Source: Deltaproteobacteria bacterium (lineage in GTDB: Bacteria > Desulfobacterota > Deferrisomatia > Deferrisomatales > Deferrisomataceae). Taken from it: a stretch of 5,364 nucleotides of DNA. The notes beneath the pieces are model-generated. The model was not told where the DNA came from, searched no databases, and saw only the letters and a program-made list of their open reading frames with translations. The translations under genes and the position numbers were made by a program. How positions within the stretch are numbered: the first letter of the stretch is position 1; every line of letters begins with the position of its first letter. Shown here in pieces: positions 5,206-5,364 of the stretch. The stretch lies in the NCBI GenBank assembly GCA_013152215.1, contig JAADGT010000194.1, positions 1 to 5,364 of the forward strand, given 5' to 3'.

Positions 5206-5364
5206 CCGCCTAGTGTCATGGAACTCAAGAAAGCATATCGCGTGCGACGGTGGGGCTGGGGGCTCCGACGAAGCGCGACGGCCGAGCAGCCCGGGCCACC
5301 CGACGTAGGGGAGGGGCCGCGGCGCGTGCTCTCACGCGCCGCAGCGGACCGAGTCGAGGTGGCC
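5206..5364. repeat. Palindromic element, copy 2, opposite orientation, cut by window edge
   Basis: CCGCCTAGTGTCATGG at 5206-5221 is identical to 2955-2970. From 5211 the sequence aligns without gaps to the reverse complement of copy 1 (3135 downward), including a 36-base identical block (5252-5287 against 3094-3059). Copy 2 then carries 58 extra bases (5288-5345), after which the match resumes: 5346-5364 against the complement of 3058-3040, with only a few mismatches. The far half lies beyond the window. The two copies thus face each other around pckA. Confidence 0.8.
5319..5342. other. Perfect 10-bp hairpin inside the copy-2 insertion
   Basis: GCGGCGCGTG (5319-5328) and CACGCGCCGC (5333-5342) are perfect complements around a CTCT loop. 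There is no T run on either side, so it is not an ordinary intrinsic terminator. It lies wholly within the 58 bases that copy 1 lacks. Confidence 0.7.

Noticed and set aside
4857..5213. 118-codon plus-strand frame in the pckA upstream region
   Set aside because: There is no ribosome site at normal spacing and no recognisable domain; it runs through the inverted repeat into the second repeat copy. Coding status is not supported.
5319..5342. Terminator for a gene to the right or left
   Set aside because: The hairpin is perfect, but neither strand has a T run after it, and it lies inside the repeat element.

Overview
The window is high-GC bacterial chromosome with three protein genes and two copies of a palindromic repeat. 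The fused nonaheme c/b-type cytochrome suggests an anaerobic, metal-respiring bacterium of the Desulfobacterota ('deltaproteobacterial') kind, for example a Geobacter- or Deferrisoma-like lineage. That placement is an inference from gene content, not from a marker gene.

Layout: (1) 1-719, minus strand: the N-terminal 239 residues of a CobT-type enzyme of the TIGR00303/UPF0284 family (cobamide lower-ligand activation), running off the left edge. (2) 720-1020: a divergent, AT-richer intergenic region with a plausible promoter for each flanking gene and a triplicated GTTTCGG motif. (3) 1021-2853, plus strand: a 610-residue inner-membrane cytochrome with signal peptide, nine CXXCH heme c sites and a six-helix b-type domain. 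It has the architecture of Geobacter CbcL, a menaquinol oxidase that feeds periplasmic cytochromes. (4) 2854-3211: a strong terminator, then a 176-bp near-complete palindrome (2960-3135) with 8-bp tandem repeats on both sides. (5) 3212-4855, minus strand: complete ATP-dependent phosphoenolpyruvate carboxykinase (pckA), convergent with the cytochrome gene. (6) 4856-5364: the pckA upstream region with a candidate promoter, an inverted repeat, and a second copy of the palindromic element in opposite orientation, carrying a 58-nt hairpin-containing insertion and cut by the right edge.

The genes are not an obvious operon: each has its own strand and signals. All three fit the metabolism of an acetate- or organic-acid-using anaerobe (gluconeogenesis by PckA, respiratory electron export by the cytochrome, cobamide synthesis by CobT), but no direct functional coupling is visible. 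I see no phage, CRISPR, transposase, tRNA or rRNA. The least ordinary content is the palindromic repeat family and its inverted placement around pckA, followed by the c/b fusion cytochrome.
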